64,000 bases of DNA from an uncultured Clostridia bacterium (lineage in GTDB: Bacteria > Bacillota > Clostridia > TANB77 > CAG-508). The translations under genes were made by a program, and so were the position numbers. Location of the stretch: the NCBI GenBank assembly GCA_934121905.1, contig CAKOVI010000004.1, positions 62,001 through 126,000 on the forward strand, given 5' to 3'. Numbering within the stretch: the stretch's first letter is position 1; each line of letters opens with the position of its first letter. Of this stretch, positions 19,401 through 28,305 are shown one piece after another. Under the pieces are notes generated by a model. It was not told where the DNA came from, made no database searches, and saw nothing but the letters and a program-made list of their open reading frames with translations.

Positions 19401-22400
19401 AGAATAATACAAGTAACAGGAGGATGTATAAAATATAGTATAAGTGGAGGCTCAAATGGAGTTGCAGCAAGTACTAATACTAATAACGGACAATTAACAG
19501 GAAATTCTTTGATTTATGTAGGTGGAGATGCTCATATTGGTGCAACATATTCAATAGATGATAACGGAAATAAGCAGATATCAGAAACAGATACAAGTCA
19601 GACTTTATATGGTGTTAATGCAGGAAGCGTTTGTGGTGGAGCAAATGGAAATAATAGGTATGCAGGACAAACAGATGGTTCTTATATAATAATAGATGGA
19701 AGTGCAGTTGTACATAATAATGTATTCGGTGGAGGAAACTATGGAACTATAGGTTCATCATCAAACAATACTGGAGCTGAAGTTATTGATTTGAAAAATG
19801 AAACTTCAAGTTTTACTACGAATAAAGAATATTTAATTACAAATTCAAGTAATGGAGGAAATGGATTAAAAGCAAATGGAACCAGTGTAGCAAATGAAGC
19901 TATTTCAGCTAAGTCTATACCTGGAGATGGTACAAAGTGGATATTTGAAAGTGCAAACGGAGGAGACTATTATATAAAAAATGCTAGTACAGGTAGTTAT
20001 TTATATATGAGAATTACTTCAGCATGGTGGAGTACAAGTGCAAGTTTGGAATTGAGTACAAGCAATAAAACGGCCTTTAGTGTTTCAGGTTCAAACTCGA
20101 AACAAATATATTATTATTATAATGGAAGAAGAGGAACAAATTATTATATATCATATAGTAATGGATGGAATGCTTCCACATACAGTACGAACTTATATTT
20201 TTTAACATATGAATTAAAAGAAACAGAAGAAACAAAAGATGCCGAAACATTAGTAAATATTAAGGCTTTAGGTGGGACAATAAAAAATAATATTTATGGT
20301 GGTGCAAACAGAAATAGTATATATGGAACTGTGGATATAGCTATTAATAATGGAAATATAGAAGGAGTTACATATGGGGGCTCAAATCTTGAAGGAAATA
20401 TCATGGGGTCTGTATTAATGAATATTTCTGGAGGACAGCTAGGTATAAAATCAGATGCAGCAACACATGACTATTACAGTACAGATACACTATTTGGAGG
20501 TGGACTTGGTTCATCAACAAAAGTTAATGGAAGAGTTTTAATTAATATAAATGATAAAAGCGGGAATTTAAATATATATGGAAATGTATATGGTGGAAGT
20601 TCATTAGGAACTATAAATAATAATGTAAATATAAATATTAATGATATTTATTCAGATACAAATACGGTTTCTATAACTGGTAATGTATTTGGTGGAGGAA
20701 AAGGAAACGACAGTACAGCGGCTTTAGTAACTGGAAATATAAATATAAGTGTAGATGGAAGCAATTTACCAAAATGCAATGCATTTGGCGGAAGTGACGT
20801 AAATGGAGATGTAAATGGAACTATATATGTAAAAATTGGAGAAAATAATGTTTCTACAATAAACTCAGTATATGGTGGTGGAAATCAAGCAGCTATAGGT
20901 ACTGAAACAAAAGAAGTAAAAGTATATTTATTGTCAAATGCGGTTGTGACAAATGCGTTTAATGGAGGAAAATCGGCAGATTTATTATCATCTAGCGAAA
21001 GTGATGAAACAAGACAAATATATTTACAAGGAGGAACAGCACAAAATATTTATGGTGGTTCTGATTCATCTGGTACAGTAACAGTAAGTCACTTATATAT
21101 AGAGTCTGGCAATGCAGGAAATGTATATGGAGGAAATAACCAAGGAGGAACCACAACTATAACATATGTAAATATAAAAGGTGGAATTATTGATAAAGTA
21201 TATGGCGGTGGAGAAAAAGCAGAAACAACAACATCTAATATATCTACAACAGGAGGAACTGTTAATTATATATTTGGTGGAGGAAATCAGGCTGGTGTTA
21301 CTACTACTAATATTAATACAAAAGGTGGAAATATTGGAAGTGCTTATGGAGGCTCAAATACAAGTGGAAATGTAAATGAAAGCTTTGTAAATACAAATGA
21401 TTCAGATGAAATTCAAACAAATAAAAAAATTACTATGGAAATAAAGAAAGAGGTTTCAATAGCACAAGATTGGCAAAAAGGTAATTATACAACATATTCT
21501 ACTTTAGCTAAATTAACAGTAACAATTAAAAATAATACTGAAAATAACATAACAAAATGGAATGCAAATATAACTGTGCCTGAATCGGTATTGCGCGTTA
21601 ATGATTCAAGTGCTGATATTACACAAAATAATGGAAGCTATAACATAACAGAAAAAAATAGATATTATGGAACAAATACAATTCAAGCAAATGGAAGCTT
21701 TAGCTTTACATTTGAAATACTTACAATGCAAAGTGTAGAAGATTTTGGCTTAGTATATTCTTTGTCTGGAAAGGATGATAAAGGAAATTCATTAAGTTAT
21801 GATGAGTCAAGAATAGGAACCGTATATGGTGGAAACAACCAAGGTGGAGTAACTACTACATCACATGTTACAGTAAATGGTGGAGAAGTTCAAAATGTAT
21901 ATGGAGGAGGAAACCAAGCTGTAACAAACGAAACTAATGTTAATATCAATGGTAAAGTAGCGAAAAACGTATTTGGAGGAGGAAATCAAGCAGGAGTCAA
22001 TACAAATACTAATGTTAATTTAAATGGTGCAATAGTAGGGGACAATATATATGGAGGCGGAAATGAAGGTATTGTTACAGGAGATACATTTGTATATGTT
22101 AAAAACTCTGATTTAAGCAATAGTTTATATGCAGGAGGAAATGGAGCAACAGCAGTTGTATATGGAAATACCAATTTATATATGCATGGAACCAATAGTG
22201 TTACAAACAGTGTTTTTGGTGGAGGAAATAAAGCTGAAACAGGAACAGAGGAAAAAAATTCTTCAAAAAGTTCGGTAAATATTGTTGGAGCTATAATTGG
22301 TAAGAATGTATATGGTGGCGCTAATACATCTGTAGTATATGGAACAACTCAAACCAATATTGGTTATGATACAGTACAAGATTCTTCTTTAGAAAAAGGA

Positions 22401-25166
22401 GAAATACAAATAGGCGGAACTGTATTTGGCGGAGGAGAAGCAAATGAATCAGGTAGTGAAGTATATGATTTCTCATTTATAAGTGTAACAAAAGGAATTG
22501 ATATTCAAATCGATGGAAATGGTTATGATAAATTTGCAATAAAAGGAAGTATATTTGGTTCTGGAAACGCTTCTAGTACAAGTGGTGAAAGTTATATAAC
22601 AATAAAAAATTATGGTACATCAGATTCGCCACAAAGTAATATTTCAATCCAAAGAGCAAACTGTGCAACAATTAGTAATTCTGCAATTTCACTTTCTGGA
22701 GCTACTGATAGAACAAATGAGTATAAATCTGAATTTTTCTCATTAAGTAGGGTAGACCAAGTAAAATTAAAAGATAATTCTATATTATATTTATGCAATG
22801 GAGCCAACTTATTAAAAGAATTGGATAGTATAGCAGATGTAAATGGAATAGAAGAAAAAGGTGCTGTTACAATAGATTCTGATACAGGAGAAACTACTAA
22901 AAATGTTGATAATAGAATCTATATGTTAGAAGGAAAAAATCTAAATATAGCAACAAATGAACAAGTAACAGCATATGGAAAAGTACAAGGAATGTTCTTT
23001 TTAGGACTATTTACAAATAGAATGAATCCGAGTACAAGTACAGGATTTTATCATAGTGGATACAATAATGGAGATGCAATAACAAATGCGGGAACATTTT
23101 CATCAAACTCATATGCTATGGCACAACATATGACAGATCATGATACATCCATAGATGGTTTTTACACAAATTACAACAAAGATGGTATAGTAAAAACAGA
23201 TTATATAGATACAACTCCAAAAGATGATGTTTACTATATTTGGCTTGTTGGGGAAAAAATGGATGTTACAGTATTTGAAATGAGTTTAACTGCATCAAAA
23301 TACGCAACTTTGGGAACTTATGAATTACTATTACAAGGATTTTCAGATCCTAATATAAAATTTGCAATTACAGGATTTTCAGCTGGACTTGCAAATGGCA
23401 TATCACTTGTTAATCCAGATGAAATACCATCAATAGAACCAGATGAGGAAAAAGCAAATTCTGTGTATGGTTTATCTATGAAAACAGGAAATATTGGTTG
23501 GAAAAACAAAGGAAGTACAGTATTTCTAACACAAGATGGTGGAAAATATACAGGAACAAATGACTATGATGCAGATAATTCGACATATACGCCAACGCTT
23601 AATTTCTGTTTTTACCACTCACAAAATATTACTAAAAAACAGGGACTTGGGGATGTAAGAATCAGATTGCAAGTTTTAACCCCAATTGATGATTTAAATT
23701 ATAAATTGTCATATATAGATATAAATATTACTTTGTCAAGTGCATTATATCAAAATGACTTTTACGAAGCGGCAATAACCCCAGGACAGGAATTTGGATT
23801 ATTTACTACAACAGAAACAACAATAACAAATAAAAGTGCGTTTTCTACATATTATTCTTTGTATATAGAAGATTTCTCTCAAAGTAAATATTATGCAAAC
23901 TACAAAAACTATAGTAGGGTATTAGTTTCAAGAGATAAAAATAATAGTCCATATTGTTTCCCTGTAAACACAAAACTTACTATGTTGGATATGGTAACAA
24001 ACAAATATTATTATTATATTGTAACTGAGGAAGATGTAAATCAAAATAAATATGTTTACAATATATCAGATTTTACGGCTATGGGAAGTAATGATGGCAA
24101 GTATGATGAAAAATCTGCGTGTGATAATTACTATAATGCCGAAAAAGATTTAATATATGAAAATTTCATTTTTCATATTAATTTTGCTGATAGCTCGCTT
24201 GAAAATAATATAGAGCAAAATACACTATTAATGGAATTAAGAGATACAGAAAATCAAACATTGCTCGGAGTTCTTGGAATTCAAAGAGACACCATGAAAT
24301 ATACTGTGTATAATGGAAAAGATGCAACAATAAAATTATCTGGAGACTTAAATCCTGAAACTCTATATCTTGGAAATACATTAAATTTGAATGTTATTAC
24401 GAATTTTACACAAACAGTTGTAAATTCAAAAACAGTATATGATACACAATATTTTGATAAAAAATTAGGTGTAAAAATAAGTATCTATGATAACAATGGG
24501 AATAGACTAAACAGTGATAGTTTATTTGGTGTAAACTTCGAATTAGACGGTAAATTGTATTATCCAAGAGTAGAGGGTACAACTAGAATTAGCATAGCAG
24601 ATAAAGTTACAGATGTTTTAGCCAGATTAAAATTGAATACACAAAACAATACTACATTGGCAACAGGAGATTATAAAATAAAGATAGAATCATTTGGTTC
24701 ATCAGATGGAATATATTATGGACTAACAGCATCAGATAAGATTGAATTAAATGTAAGAATAATAAATTCTCAATATGGACTAAAGGTAACAACAGAAGAT
24801 GAATTAAAAATAGTAGATAAAGATACTGGATTTACTTTAAATGGAAATGGAACATTTACTAGCAAAATAGAATATTCATCAGGACTATCAAATCCTAGTA
24901 TTGCAGTATCATTATACAGAAGAGATTATACTGATACATATTCTGAAAAATATAATTTAGTTGATTTAACTGATTATGTTAAAGATTATATGTCACCAAC
25001 TACAAGAGAAAAGGAATATTCGGTTTCTGTTAAGCCTACAAATGAAATAAATTACACGTTTTTACTAAAAGACCATTTGGTTTCTGGAACTTATAAATTG
25101 GTTTACAAATTATATGATGATAATACATATGTTGGCGAGGCATATGAATATATAGTAATAAAATAA
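16437..25166 (+). CDS. Giant 2909-residue surface protein with GGGN beta-repeats
   Basis: Start ATG 16437 after GGAGAG. An N-terminal membrane/signal segment (about 6-24) is followed by an acidic Asn-rich stalk to about 350. Residues about 370-540 and 1660-1780 are two related beta-sandwich domains, each with TVTVNN-like strands and a W-rich edge (WEQSDWGGWNQIYTRTD; IAQDWQKGNYTTYSTLAKL), reminiscent of CBM2-like carbohydrate-binding domains. Residues about 940-2040 are a long beta-helix-like region with dozens of NVYGGGNQ/VFGGGNQAG blocks spaced at about 20-35 residues, with a WWSTSASLELSTSN lectin-like insert near 1200. The C-terminal 600 residues are non-repeated beta domains. No LPXTG or S-layer domain was seen. 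No CGG codon in 2909 codons. Likely a secreted or membrane-tethered adhesin served by the sipW gene 13 bases on. Confidence 0.75.
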   Translation: MKKINKKKILILIGFVIIVLLGIKAFRDSRAENVIDIESNFKDSSGLVSDETMQIKALNEGKNGISVTLPDIVNNKKIKKYIITKKDIMNDSTNEVSNNVIENLVENEVNESANVSINASQDTANNTSGETTNEDNIIEMNPGEKIYLTQEEKDNSEISFTIEYDTITVNQTVLYNKSLIAENGDKEIICLSGYMPFDTQIKVENTDISNIENQIKQSYQDCIIYGNYNIKLSTNDEDYNPKKYEQKLNIEFTVDENKKYNLLEVQDEIIQEIKDFKVDSGKIIIQTDEIKAYLILENQPKEEQINNQDEVQNDETVFSDEVLVESDDTDDSILEIDDYDSDKNYYTGLNYTENESKVNSGIYPESKLRKVTVNYYGYNYDLGKPEKQEKHNITLSATANKTDTGSVIQDWEQSDWGGWNQIYTRTDTITCTVSGLNQIREKYSDCKFSKWTAKIAVPNDNFNSYFNSDLTNSANSGISVSLENSVITVTGDSFQGLNDSSDTWSFKFKVSFKDSSDWYINNISYDSLTVNSFETLVTIGPENPYGTISDTETQAVISYKKCLPVDSSGNITMELIDNPFMNRPEGKGFNGWKTNNTKYSGSISTNTNDFVQTLKTNENNIKDSSGNYVIDLYPDWIEANIVFVSSSGSSSNDGRSESSPIYNDWNTINSKLNSNIKTCSKASNREANIVVLMNGALNISGITGPNTAYTLTSLYNGTNYGSSSTYLNVGTNNVTLDSDFQLDYIYVSSNASYSSPSGTSDGTYLISPCIYGNMYNLRVGRGIISTNDNNCAWAQIQGGYYNRSSSEFKLVIESGKYTNVQLYRAYYSNNGRYGADTGATTSTTANGILVIGNDIDRNKNNNEKLKIFNRMASRTTTSTNTPYTANNSKALTIEMVIKSGTIGVDYFNSQGTGDSSERNYAGIYVGGHGQTGYDKSDRRVIVEGGNIANIIGGLNVDESDKYKTYIYVKNGNVINITGGAGYTHTYGDRIIQVTGGCIKYSISGGSNGVAASTNTNNGQLTGNSLIYVGGDAHIGATYSIDDNGNKQISETDTSQTLYGVNAGSVCGGANGNNRYAGQTDGSYIIIDGSAVVHNNVFGGGNYGTIGSSSNNTGAEVIDLKNETSSFTTNKEYLITNSSNGGNGLKANGTSVANEAISAKSIPGDGTKWIFESANGGDYYIKNASTGSYLYMRITSAWWSTSASLELSTSNKTAFSVSGSNSKQIYYYYNGRRGTNYYISYSNGWNASTYSTNLYFLTYELKETEETKDAETLVNIKALGGTIKNNIYGGANRNSIYGTVDIAINNGNIEGVTYGGSNLEGNIMGSVLMNISGGQLGIKSDAATHDYYSTDTLFGGGLGSSTKVNGRVLININDKSGNLNIYGNVYGGSSLGTINNNVNININDIYSDTNTVSITGNVFGGGKGNDSTAALVTGNINISVDGSNLPKCNAFGGSDVNGDVNGTIYVKIGENNVSTINSVYGGGNQAAIGTETKEVKVYLLSNAVVTNAFNGGKSADLLSSSESDETRQIYLQGGTAQNIYGGSDSSGTVTVSHLYIESGNAGNVYGGNNQGGTTTITYVNIKGGIIDKVYGGGEKAETTTSNISTTGGTVNYIFGGGNQAGVTTTNINTKGGNIGSAYGGSNTSGNVNESFVNTNDSDEIQTNKKITMEIKKEVSIAQDWQKGNYTTYSTLAKLTVTIKNNTENNITKWNANITVPESVLRVNDSSADITQNNGSYNITEKNRYYGTNTIQANGSFSFTFEILTMQSVEDFGLVYSLSGKDDKGNSLSYDESRIGTVYGGNNQGGVTTTSHVTVNGGEVQNVYGGGNQAVTNETNVNINGKVAKNVFGGGNQAGVNTNTNVNLNGAIVGDNIYGGGNEGIVTGDTFVYVKNSDLSNSLYAGGNGATAVVYGNTNLYMHGTNSVTNSVFGGGNKAETGTEEKNSSKSSVNIVGAIIGKNVYGGANTSVVYGTTQTNIGYDTVQDSSLEKGEIQIGGTVFGGGEANESGSEVYDFSFISVTKGIDIQIDGNGYDKFAIKGSIFGSGNASSTSGESYITIKNYGTSDSPQSNISIQRANCATISNSAISLSGATDRTNEYKSEFFSLSRVDQVKLKDNSILYLCNGANLLKELDSIADVNGIEEKGAVTIDSDTGETTKNVDNRIYMLEGKNLNIATNEQVTAYGKVQGMFFLGLFTNRMNPSTSTGFYHSGYNNGDAITNAGTFSSNSYAMAQHMTDHDTSIDGFYTNYNKDGIVKTDYIDTTPKDDVYYIWLVGEKMDVTVFEMSLTASKYATLGTYELLLQGFSDPNIKFAITGFSAGLANGISLVNPDEIPSIEPDEEKANSVYGLSMKTGNIGWKNKGSTVFLTQDGGKYTGTNDYDADNSTYTPTLNFCFYHSQNITKKQGLGDVRIRLQVLTPIDDLNYKLSYIDINITLSSALYQNDFYEAAITPGQEFGLFTTTETTITNKSAFSTYYSLYIEDFSQSKYYANYKNYSRVLVSRDKNNSPYCFPVNTKLTMLDMVTNKYYYYIVTEEDVNQNKYVYNISDFTAMGSNDGKYDEKSACDNYYNAEKDLIYENFIFHINFADSSLENNIEQNTLLMELRDTENQTLLGVLGIQRDTMKYTVYNGKDATIKLSGDLNPETLYLGNTLNLNVITNFTQTVVNSKTVYDTQYFDKKLGVKISIYDNNGNRLNSDSLFGVNFELDGKLYYPRVEGTTRISIADKVTDVLARLKLNTQNNTTLATGDYKIKIESFGSSDGIYYGLTASDKIELNVRIINSQYGLKVTTEDELKIVDKDTGFTLNGNGTFTSKIEYSSGLSNPSIAVSLYRRDYTDTYSEKYNLVDLTDYVKDYMSPTTREKEYSVSVKPTNEINYTFLLKDHLVSGTYKLVYKLYDDNTYVGEAYEYIVIK

Positions 25167-25179
25167 GGAAAGGTAAAAT

Positions 25180-25773
25180 ATGAAATACGATATTAAATCT
25201 ATAGAAAAAAGAAAAAAGAAAGAAGTAATGATAAAAAATGTATTAAAAGTAATTTTAATTCTTTTAATATATAATATGATTTTGTTAGGCATTTCTGCTA
25301 TGGATAATAATGAAAATATTAATATTTTTGGATTTAAATCTTATATTATTACTACAAATAGCATGGAACCAAATATAAGAATGGGTGATGCGGTTATATG
25401 TAAAAAAATAAAAACGGAAGATTTAAAAGAAGGTGATGTAATAACTTTCTCCAAAGATGGAGAAAGTATTACTATCACACATCGTATTATAAAAATAGAA
25501 GATAATAACGGAAAAAAATCTTATATCACTAAAGGAGACAATAACACTTTAGAGGATAATGAAAAAGTAGAAGATAGTCAAATAAGAGGCAAAATGGTTA
25601 TTGTTATTCCTAGAATTGGAAACTTTATAAAATTATTGTCAAATAATATTATAGTTTTGATATTGATATTAGTTGTATTAATATTATGGTTTATGAAAAT
25701 ATTGATTAATGAAAAGAGAGAGAGTAGGAGAGAAAAAAGAAAAATTGAAGAAGCAAAAAGTAAAAAATATTAA
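25180..25773 (+). CDS. sipW: SipW-type signal peptidase I (intact)
   Basis: 197 residues. Membrane segments at about 14-34 and 150-170. Catalytic boxes: TTNSMEPNIRMGDAV (Ser), ITHRIIKIED (His), ITKGDNNTLEDNE (Asp), all standard for the SipW/Sec11 group. Highly basic C-terminal tail (EKRESRREKRKIEEAKSKK). It follows the giant surface protein by 13 bases and overlaps a catalytically dead relative downstream. It is probably responsible for processing the giant protein and others in the locus. Confidence 0.85.
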   Translation: MKYDIKSIEKRKKKEVMIKNVLKVILILLIYNMILLGISAMDNNENINIFGFKSYIITTNSMEPNIRMGDAVICKKIKTEDLKEGDVITFSKDGESITITHRIIKIEDNNGKKSYITKGDNNTLEDNEKVEDSQIRGKMVIVIPRIGNFIKLLSNNIIVLILILVVLILWFMKILINEKRESRREKRKIEEAKSKKY

Positions 25774-26323
25774 GTTTTATAAGACTTTGAAGATTAAAAG
25801 ATGTACATATAAATTAATATATATTTTATTAATGTTAATATTTATATATAATATAATATTTTTGATAAATAGTGTTATTTTAAAAAATGAATATTTTAAA
25901 TTTTCAAAAATAAATATGCTTTCTATGAATACCGATTTGATGGAAAATGATATAAGCAAAAATAGTTTAGTTATTGTCAAGAAAACTAAGAAATCGGAAT
26001 TGAAAAATAATGATATTATTGCATATGAGGTTAATGGGAAAATTAGAATTAATAGATTAATTAATAAGTATAATGATGAAAATAGTGGACAAGAAGTATA
26101 TTCTACGAAATCAAATCTAAATTATTATCCTGATATTGAAAATATTTCATACGAGCAAATAATAGGAAAAAAGATTATAAATATACCTTTCTTAGGTGTA
26201 TTTATTAAAATTTTTCAGTCGAAAATAATTAGTTTTGTTTGTACTTTTATTTTGATATTAATGTTTATAATTAACGATTCTAAAATTAAAAGAGAAAAAA
26301 GAAACAGAAGAAGAAAAATGTAA
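25709..26323 (+). CDS. Pseudo-signal-peptidase: all three catalytic residues replaced
   Basis: About 204 residues as drawn. Two membrane segments (about 34-55 and 170-190) flank a domain aligned with the upstream sipW: MNTDLMENDISKNSLVIV against TNSMEPNIRMGDAVIC (Ser to Leu), KIRINRLINKYN against ITHRIIKIED (His to Asn), STKSNLNYYPDIEN against ITKGDNNTLEDNE (Asp lost). The rest of the fold is preserved down to IGKKIINIPFLGVFIKI. The drawn ATG overlaps the previous gene by 65 bases; TTG 25787 is another in-frame option, but neither has a clear ribosome site. Probably a non-proteolytic partner of the intact SipW, like the gene at 3800. Confidence 0.65.
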   Translation: MKRERVGEKKEKLKKQKVKNIKFYKTLKIKRCTYKLIYILLMLIFIYNIIFLINSVILKNEYFKFSKINMLSMNTDLMENDISKNSLVIVKKTKKSELKNNDIIAYEVNGKIRINRLINKYNDENSGQEVYSTKSNLNYYPDIENISYEQIIGKKIINIPFLGVFIKIFQSKIISFVCTFILILMFIINDSKIKREKRNRRRKM

Positions 26324-26355
26324 AAAAACTTTATTGAAAAAATTTATAAAAGTCC

Positions 26356-26384
26356 TTGACAGGTTTGTGTAGATATAATACAAT
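26356..26384 (+). promoter_or_regulatory. Promoter of pyrB
   Basis: TTGACA (26356-26361), 17-base spacer, TACAAT (26379-26384); a TATAAT overlaps at 26374 but with too short a spacer. The start of pyrB lies 26 bases downstream. No PyrR-binding attenuator hairpin could be seen in the short leader. Confidence 0.7.
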
Positions 26385-26409
26385 AAACAAAAATCAAGGA
26401 GGAATTAAA

Positions 26410-27324
26410 ATGAGACATTTAATCGATATCAAAGAACTATCAGTAGAAGAAATAGACGAATTAATCAAAGTAGCCAAAAATATAATTGCACATCCTGAAG
26501 AATATCATGAAAAGTGCAAATATAAAAAATTGGCTACTTTATTTTTTGAACCAAGTACAAGGACAAGACTAAGTTTTGAAGCAGCAATGATGGAACTTGG
26601 AGGAAATGTAATAGGATTTTCAGAAGCATCATCTAGTTCGGCTTCAAAAGGAGAAAGCGTATCAGACACAGTAAAAATTGTAGGAGGATATAGTGATATA
26701 ATAGCAATGAGACATCCAAAAGAAGGTGCACCACTTGTTGCATCACTAAAATCAGATGTTCCAATAATAAATGCAGGAGATGGAGGACATAATCATCCAA
26801 CACAAACACTAACTGATTTATTAACAATATCATGTGAGAAAAATAGATTAGATAATTTGACAATAGGATTATGTGGAGACCTAAAATTTGGTAGAACAGT
26901 ACATTCATTAATTACGGCAATGTCAAGATATAAAAATATAAAGTTTGTATTAATTTCGCCTGAAGAGTTAAAATTACCTGAATATGTAAAAGAAGATATA
27001 TTAGATAAAAATAATATTCAATATGTTGAAACAAATGATATAGAAGAATACCTAGGAGATTTGGATATTTTATATATGACAAGAGTCCAAAAGGAAAGAT
27101 TTTTCAATGAAGAAGATTATTTAAGATTAAAAGATTATTACATATTAAATAAAGAAAAATTAGAAAAAGCTAAAAAAGATTTATGCATATTACATCCACT
27201 ACCAAGAGTTAATGAAATTTCAGTAGAAGTAGATAATGACCCAAGAGCTTGTTACTTTAAACAAGCAAGGTACGGAAAATATATAAGAATGGCACTTATT
27301 TTGAAATTATTAAATATAAAATAG
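26410..27324 (+). CDS. pyrB: Aspartate carbamoyltransferase catalytic subunit
   Basis: 304 residues from ATG 26410 (AAGGAGG just upstream; the TTG at 26356 is the promoter -35 box, not a start). It makes N-carbamoyl-aspartate from carbamoyl phosphate and aspartate, the second step of pyrimidine synthesis. Carbamoyl phosphate motif FFEPSTRTRLSFE, SSSSASKGES loop, HPTQTLTDLLT, and the C-terminal LHPLPRVNEIS are all present. It is followed 10 bases later by pyrI, so the enzyme is the regulated class with catalytic and regulatory chains. Confidence 0.96.
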   Translation: MRHLIDIKELSVEEIDELIKVAKNIIAHPEEYHEKCKYKKLATLFFEPSTRTRLSFEAAMMELGGNVIGFSEASSSSASKGESVSDTVKIVGGYSDIIAMRHPKEGAPLVASLKSDVPIINAGDGGHNHPTQTLTDLLTISCEKNRLDNLTIGLCGDLKFGRTVHSLITAMSRYKNIKFVLISPEELKLPEYVKEDILDKNNIQYVETNDIEEYLGDLDILYMTRVQKERFFNEEDYLRLKDYYILNKEKLEKAKKDLCILHPLPRVNEISVEVDNDPRACYFKQARYGKYIRMALILKLLNIK

Positions 27325-27334
27325 GAGGATATAA

Positions 27335-27754
27335 ATGAATATAGATAGTATAAAAAATGGTATTGTAATAGACCATATACAAGCAAAAATGGGACTTGAA
27401 ATATATGATGTATTAAATTTAGGTGAGTTAGATTGTTCAGTTGCTATTATTACAAATGCAAGAAGTGAGAAGATGGGAAGAAAGGATATTATAAAAATTG
27501 ATAGAGCAATTGATTTGGATTTAGATATATTAGGATATTTAGACCCTAATATTACAGTTAATATTATAAAAGATGATGTAAGAGTGGAAAAATATCATGT
27601 TAAGCTTCCGGAGGAGATTAAAAATATTATAAAATGTAAAAATCCAAGATGTATTACTTCAGTTGAACAAGAATTAGACCAAGTTTTTGTTTTGTCAGAC
27701 AGAGAGAAGAAAAAATATCGTTGCAAATATTGTGAAGCATTGAGTGAAAAATAG
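27335..27754 (+). CDS. pyrI: Aspartate carbamoyltransferase regulatory subunit
   Basis: 139 residues. N-terminal nucleotide-binding domain (IKNGIVIDHI; ITNARSEKMGRKD) and a C-terminal zinc domain with the four cysteines in KCKNPRC and YRCKYC. It gives CTP/ATP allostery to PyrB and holds the chains together. AGGAGG precedes the ATG. Confidence 0.95.
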   Translation: MNIDSIKNGIVIDHIQAKMGLEIYDVLNLGELDCSVAIITNARSEKMGRKDIIKIDRAIDLDLDILGYLDPNITVNIIKDDVRVEKYHVKLPEEIKNIIKCKNPRCITSVEQELDQVFVLSDREKKKYRCKYCEALSEK

Positions 27755-27768
27755 AAAGGCAGATAAAA

Positions 27769-28251
27769 ATGGATGATAAGGAATTAATTGAGAATTTGAA
27801 AATTCTTTTAATATATGGAAAAAGATTGGTTGATGGAAAAAGCAAAGATGGTATGGAAGAGAGAATATATAAAGATGAGGATGACACAGCACATTATTTT
27901 TATATAAGGGAATTTTTGCAAAGCCATTTCAAAGATGAAGAAGAAATACAAGCTATAAAGGAAAGACATGATGTTAATAGTATTTTTTATACTTTACAAA
28001 AATTGGGACATATTGTATTTGCAGAAAATACATCAACTCCTAAGTATAAATCTGGGATATTCTATATGCCGAAGGAAATTTCAGAAAGACAAAGAAAAAC
28101 TTTAAAGAAAGTTCAAGAAAAGCTTATTGATGAAGATTATAATATAATGTTATTAATGAATTTAAATAGAAATGAAAATGGAATAACAGGTTCTCAAAGG
28201 CAAGGCAAAGGAACATTATTAGGTGAAATTACCGAAGAACAAGAAAGATAA
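27769..28251 (+). CDS. Hypothetical 160-residue protein after pyrI
   Basis: Not recognised. A soluble alpha/beta protein, MDDKELIENLKILLIYGKRLVDG at the start, with a Ser/Gly-rich C-terminal tail (GITGSQRQGKGTLLGE). No cysteine pairs or nucleotide motif. It follows pyrI by 14 bases, so it is co-transcribed with pyrBI, but no pyrimidine role can be named. Confidence 0.6.
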   Translation: MDDKELIENLKILLIYGKRLVDGKSKDGMEERIYKDEDDTAHYFYIREFLQSHFKDEEEIQAIKERHDVNSIFYTLQKLGHIVFAENTSTPKYKSGIFYMPKEISERQRKTLKKVQEKLIDEDYNIMLLMNLNRNENGITGSQRQGKGTLLGEITEEQER

Positions 28252-28305
28252 AATGTAATAGTGTTAAATAAAAAGCATATATAAATACTAGGAGGTATTT
28301 ACTAT

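Noticed and set aside
16437..25166. CRISPR array or tandem DNA repeat in the GGTGGAGGAAAT-rich region
   Set aside because: The repeats are irregular in spacing and conserved at protein level (GGGN blocks) within one open frame; there are no constant direct repeats with spacers.
26356..26409. 18-residue extension of PyrB from TTG 26356
   Set aside because: That TTG belongs to the TTGACA -35 box; AGGAGG and the normal MRHLIDI start are at 26410.
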